Source: Pontivivens ytuae
GTDB taxonomy: Bacteria; Pseudomonadota; Alphaproteobacteria; Rhodobacterales; Rhodobacteraceae
Direction of reading: 5' to 3'
NCBI RefSeq assembly: GCF_015679265.1
Contig: NZ_CP064942.1
Coordinates: 1,582,001-1,646,000 of the forward strand
Length of the DNA stretch: 64,000 nucleotides
The notes under the pieces were generated by a model. It made no database searches. It was not told the origin of the DNA and worked only from the letters and a program-made list of their open reading frames with translations. Made by a program: the position numbers and the translations under genes. Shown in pieces: positions 61,174 to 64,000 of this stretch (within the stretch, counting starts at the first letter, position 1; each line of letters begins with the position of its first letter).

Positions 61174-62156
61174 ACCGCCTGTTCGGCGGCTCAGGGGCAC
61201 GGCCGGCGCACCGGCGACCGCATGGGCTTGGACGCTTGTCCGGACCCTTTGTTTTCTCAGCCGCCTGTTCGGCGGCTCATCATGCGCAGTTGCCTCTCGG
61301 ACAACTCCCGGGAAGGCGCGAACGCCTGTCGCCGTTTCTTTTCAGCCGCCTATCCGGCGGCTCATCGAGACCACGCTCGCCACCAGAACGGCGGCTTGTT
61401 CGAACCTGGCCTCCACCGCCTGTTCGGCGGCTCAGGGGCGCGGCCGGCGCACCGGCGACCGCATGGGCTTGGACGCTTGTCCGGACCCTTTGTTTTCTCA
61501 GCCGCCTGTTCGGCGGCTCATCATGCGCAGTTGCCTCTCGGACAACTCCCGGGAAGGCGCGAACGCCTGTCGCCGTTTCTTTTCAGCCGCCTATCCGGCG
61601 GCTCATCGAGACCACGCTCGCCACCAGAACGGCGGCTTGTTCGAACCTGGCCTCCACCGCCTGTTCGGCGGCTCAGGGGCGCGGCCGGCGCACCGGCGAC
61701 CGCATGGGCTTGGACGCTTGTCCGGACCCTTTGTTTTCTCAGCCGCCTGTTCGGCGGCTCATCATGCGCAGTTGCCTCTCGGACAACTCCCGGGAAGGCG
61801 CGAACGCCTGTCGCCGTTTCTTTTCAGCCGCCTATCCGGCGGCTCATCGAGACCACGCTCGCCACCAGAACGGCGGCTTGTTCGAACCTGGCCTCCACCG
61901 CCTGTTCGGCGGCTCAGGGGCGCGGCCGGCGCACCGGCGACCGCATGGGCTTGGACGCTTGTCCGGACCCTTTGTTTTCTCAGCCGCCTGTTCGGCGGCT
62001 CATCATGCGCAGTTGCCTCTCGACAACTCCCGGGAAGGCGCGAACGCCTGTCGCCGTTTCTTTTCAGCCGCCTATCCGGCGGCTCATCGAGACCACGCTC
62101 GCCACCAGAACGGCGGCTTGTTCGAACCTGGCCTCCACCGCCTGTTCGGCGGCTCA
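61174..62156. repeat. Four tandem 241-bp units built around GC hairpins
   Basis: Units begin at ACCGCCTGTTCGGCGGCTCA at 61174, 61415, 61656 and 61897, with a terminal partial copy at 62137. Copies are almost identical; copy 4 lacks one base and copy 1 has a base change near 61200. Each unit contains three hairpins of the form (A/G)CCGCC-TGTTC-GGCGG(C)T or CCGCC-TATCC-GGCGG, at 86, 85 and 70 nt spacing. Since 241 is not a multiple of 3 yet no stop occurs in any plus frame, all three frames stay open for over 1 kb. It has no coding character. It could be a noncoding RNA multimer or a binding-site array. Confidence 0.9.
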
Positions 62157-62235
62157 CACGAGAGCCGATGCTGCATCATGCCCCCTTGTGAACAAGAGTT
62201 GGTTCCATGAGCGGCTGGACGGAAACGCCAAGGTC

Positions 62236-62266
62236 AAAAAAAATGCATTCGATGGCGATTTTTTTT
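62236..62266. terminator. A8/T8 inverted repeat below the array
   Basis: AAAAAAAAT (62236-62244) and ATTTTTTTT (62258-62266) form a 9-bp AT stem, with CGCC (62226-62229) and GGCG (62254-62257) offering an alternative GC stem followed by T8. Read rightward the GGCG-A-T8 end looks like an intrinsic terminator for transcripts crossing the array. Confidence 0.45.
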
Positions 62267-62269
62267 CAT

Positions 62270-62845
62270 AGCCCGTCCTCTGGCGGCCTGTCGCTGTCGA
62301 TAATCAGATCTCGGAACGACGCCATTATATCCCGACGTCATCAACTCTGACGGTCGAGATAGGGAGGCCCCGCAGGGTTGAGGCGAAGCGGAGATGTCTC
62401 ATGCGGCGCGCTGACAGGGAGCGGAGGGAACGCTCAGTTCTCTCCCTGGGACGAGCGCGACGCACTGCCGAACCCATCCTTCCGGCGGCCTGATCCGACT
62501 GTTTCCAGGGGGTTCTTAGGTTCTAAGGGGTTTTAGGCGGAGATTTTTCAGGCTGTTCAAAGGCCTGAAAGCCGGGATCGCACCGGCACGCGGGTTTGGG
62601 GGTCGCCGATGCGGGTGGATCGCCATCGGATGCGGGACGATCCCGCGAGACTTGCAGCTCGGCCCGCATCCTTTGCGGCCCGCACCCCACGTCTTCCGTT
62701 CCTCTATCCGCCACAGCGATCCGATCTCCCGCACAGCTTGGTTTACTCGACGCCGATCTCGCGACCTTACCTGCCTGCGATATCCTATTTGATCTTCGTG
62801 TGACCGAGTATTCTGGCAGGACATCTAACTGCGCAGAGATAGCCT
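62270..62845. other. Mostly noncoding region with one doubtful frame
   Basis: A TTTCAGGC-N9-GCCTGAAA hairpin lies at about 62547-62571. A minus-strand frame (62523-62849, TTG start in a TTGA overlap with the next frame upstream) reads MKAISAQLDV to PEKSPPKTP. Its tail is rich in Pro, Ser and Lys and has no domain. Coding status is open. Confidence 0.35.
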
Positions 62846-63088
62846 TCAAATCGGCAACAACTCGGCCAATGTAGTTGGCCAGAAGGAGGTCGGACCGATT
62901 GCCGCGGGATCATAATGGGGTCCGCGTAGGGCCGAGATTGGCGCATCGGCTTGGGGGATCGGCGCGCCGGTATCTGGTAGCAGCAGGATGTCACCGGCGC
63001 GCCGGTGCCGGGCTTGCAGGCCCGGCGGGAGGCTTCGGCAGGCAATGGGAACTGCCGAAGCGTCAAGAGGCGGCGCGCCGGGGCGCAC
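62846..63088 (-). CDS. Doubtful hypothetical protein, 80 aa
   Basis: GTG 63088 starts 12 nt after the preceding gene on this strand. The sequence includes RRAGDILLLPDTGAPIP and ends FWPTTLAELLPI, which reads like protein. It contains a 16-bp perfect palindrome in the DNA (CACCGGCGCGCCGGTG, 62992-63007). There is no recognised family. Gene spacing supports it; the start codon and ribosome site do not. Confidence 0.35.
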   Translation of the reverse strand: MRPGAPPLDASAVPIACRSLPPGLQARHRRAGDILLLPDTGAPIPQADAPISALRGPHYDPAAIGPTSFWPTTLAELLPI

Positions 63089-63100
63089 CGCGGAGGAAGA

Positions 63101-63535
63101 TTAGTTGGGTTGGATGAGATCGAACGCCACGCTTTGTGCCTCACGCGCTGCGCGGACAGCGCAGAGTGCTGCATCGAGGGCACGGATCGGCACGCTGGCA
63201 GCGACGAGCATCTCGGCTTCGGGCGAGCGGATGATCTGCCAGGATCCGCCCGGCAGGTCATCGGGCTTCGGCTCCCAGCATCTGAACGAGCCAGCCGCGA
63301 TCCGGCCATCGATCTGCCCGAGCAGATGGTCGAGGTCGTCGCGGAACCGGTCGGTGAACAGCTCGCGCCTCTCGATCATGCGCAGCACACGTGCGCCGGC
63401 CAGCCGACGCGCCGGCGGCAGATGCGGCAGGACACGGTCCTGGAGTGCGATGCGTGCCTCACGCGCGGCCAGAAGAGCAGCCTCGATGAGCGTGGTGAGG
63501 CGGTCGCCGCTGCACGGATCAGCCATCGTCCTCAT
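63101..63535 (-). CDS. Hypothetical helical protein, 144 aa
   Basis: ATG 63535 is in an ATGA overlap with the PemK-like gene. The product is mainly helical and charged (LIEAALLAAREARIALQDRVLPHLPPARRLAGARVLRMIERRELFTDRFRDDLDHLLGQ), with AVRAAREAQSVAF at the end. No family is recognised. Overlap with a toxin-like gene suggests a two-gene unit, but it does not look like a MazE/PemI antitoxin, which is usually shorter and encoded first. Confidence 0.6.
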   Translation of the reverse strand: MRTMADPCSGDRLTTLIEAALLAAREARIALQDRVLPHLPPARRLAGARVLRMIERRELFTDRFRDDLDHLLGQIDGRIAAGSFRCWEPKPDDLPGGSWQIIRSPEAEMLVAASVPIRALDAALCAVRAAREAQSVAFDLIQPN

Positions 63536-64000
63536 GCGACACCTCCGAGCGTGACCAGCGGCTGCTGGCCGTTGCCACTGGCACAGTCGGCTTCGGCCAG
63601 CTCGACGCACCGCCGCGCGACGGCGATGTCCTTCTCCGCTTGGATGCGCGCCCGCACAGCCTGCATACGCGCCAGTGGCCCACCGATCAGCCGTCCGAGC
63701 ACCGGCGACCCCGTCGCCCCGCAGATCGCGAAGCCGCCATTCTGCAGCGACACGCTCAACCGCCGCTTGCCGACGAAGCGCGTCGACCGGTCGAGCCCCG
63801 CCGCGAGACGATCGCCGCGGGTGCGGACATGGGTCTCGTAGCCGATATTCGTCTTCCGCCGGGAGGTCGTGCCGTAAGCGAGGACGACGCGGCGGTCGTC
63901 ACCGCTCCGCTCGACATCGAGCACGAGACAGGGTCGGGCCTTCGGATGGCCAACATCATCTTCTTCGGCGAGCGGAAAGCGGAACGAGACGACATCGCCG
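63532..64000 (-). CDS. PemK/MazF-like protein (5' end cut by window)
   Basis: The frame is open from the right edge. The visible N-terminal part reads GDVVSFRFPLAEED and then ARPCLVLDVERSGDDRRVVLAYGT, matching the first strands of PemK/MazF-type proteins (GDVV.. and RP.LVL). A long C-terminal helix follows (ARMQAVRARIQAEKDIAVARRCVELAEADC). It is longer than usual for MazF toxins, so it may be a PemK-like domain with another role. The true start lies outside the window. Confidence 0.5.
   Translation of the reverse strand, partial: GDVVSFRFPLAEEDDVGHPKARPCLVLDVERSGDDRRVVLAYGTTSRRKTNIGYETHVRTRGDRLAAGLDRSTRFVGKRRLSVSLQNGGFAICGATGSPVLGRLIGGPLARMQAVRARIQAEKDIAVARRCVELAEADCASGNGQQPLVTLGGVA

Noticed and set aside
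61174..62156. CRISPR array
   Set aside because: The hairpin repeats resemble a reversed type I-F repeat core, but they are only about 20 bp, spaced 86, 85 and 70 nt, and the intervening 'spacers' recur identically in every unit. No cas gene is visible.
60953..62271. Long plus-strand proteins (349-412 aa) across the array
   Set aside because: All three plus frames are open only because the 241-bp unit lacks stops in every phase. The products are Arg/Pro/Ser-rich and repeat each other out of frame.

Overview
The window is GC-rich, densely packed bacterial DNA with many 1-14 nt gene overlaps (ATGA, GTGA, TGATG). The gene families (imelysin/DUF1513, salicylyl-CoA type aromatic catabolism, TAXI/TRAP uptake, FecCD transporters, a B12 riboswitch, TGA-N9-TCA iron boxes) point to an alphaproteobacterium, most likely a Rhodobacterales (roseobacter-like) accessory replicon or metal-uptake island. 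I see no rRNA, tRNA, replication gene or intact transposase.

Layout. 1-7.5 kb (minus): an iron-box-controlled operon with a periplasmic binding protein, FecCD permease, ATPase, two ThuA/GATase-like proteins, a secreted histidine phosphatase, a Cys-motif protein, a siderophore-interacting flavin reductase and an edge-truncated COG4280 membrane protein. 8.2-10.6 kb: an ABC exporter pair. 11-13 kb: a TIGR03067-like protein and an RhtA-like exporter divergent from its probable Lrp/AsnC regulator. 13.3-19.1 kb (minus): a complete Nik/Dpp-type ABC importer plus an EamA exporter behind a Zur-like box. 19.4-26.3 kb (plus): a cobalamin riboswitch, then a CbiX-ferredoxin fusion, a second Nik/Dpp-type importer with fused ATPases, and an RcnA/NicO transporter. 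26.7-37.2 kb (minus): five consecutive paralogous binding proteins, a sucrase/ferredoxin-like reductase, two FecCD permeases, an ATPase, a DMT transporter and a secreted Cys protein, behind a second copy of the iron-box promoter. 37.6-40.8 kb: an RCC1/Ig-like/RTX secreted protein. 41-43 kb: small metabolic genes. 43.2-48.4 kb: a third FecBCD-type importer whose operon runs on into FetAB. 48.4-57.6 kb: an IclR-controlled salicylate to gentisate to fumarate + pyruvate pathway with a TAXI-TRAP importer. 57.7-59.9 kb: a truncated imelysin operon. 60-62.3 kb: hairpins and a 241-bp tandem array. 62.5-64 kb: small hypothetical genes and a PemK-like fragment.

Together the genes describe a metal-scavenging cell: three Fe-chelate importers, two different ferric-chelate reductases, one importer under a Zn-type site and one under B12 control, and a pathway for burning salicylate, which is itself a siderophore building block. 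No TonB receptor and no metallophore biosynthesis gene lies in the window, so the outer-membrane step and the ligands must be encoded elsewhere or supplied by neighbours. The strongest candidates for something new are the twin Zn/Co-type importers sharing one regulatory gap, the five-binding-protein cluster, and the structured 241-bp repeat array.
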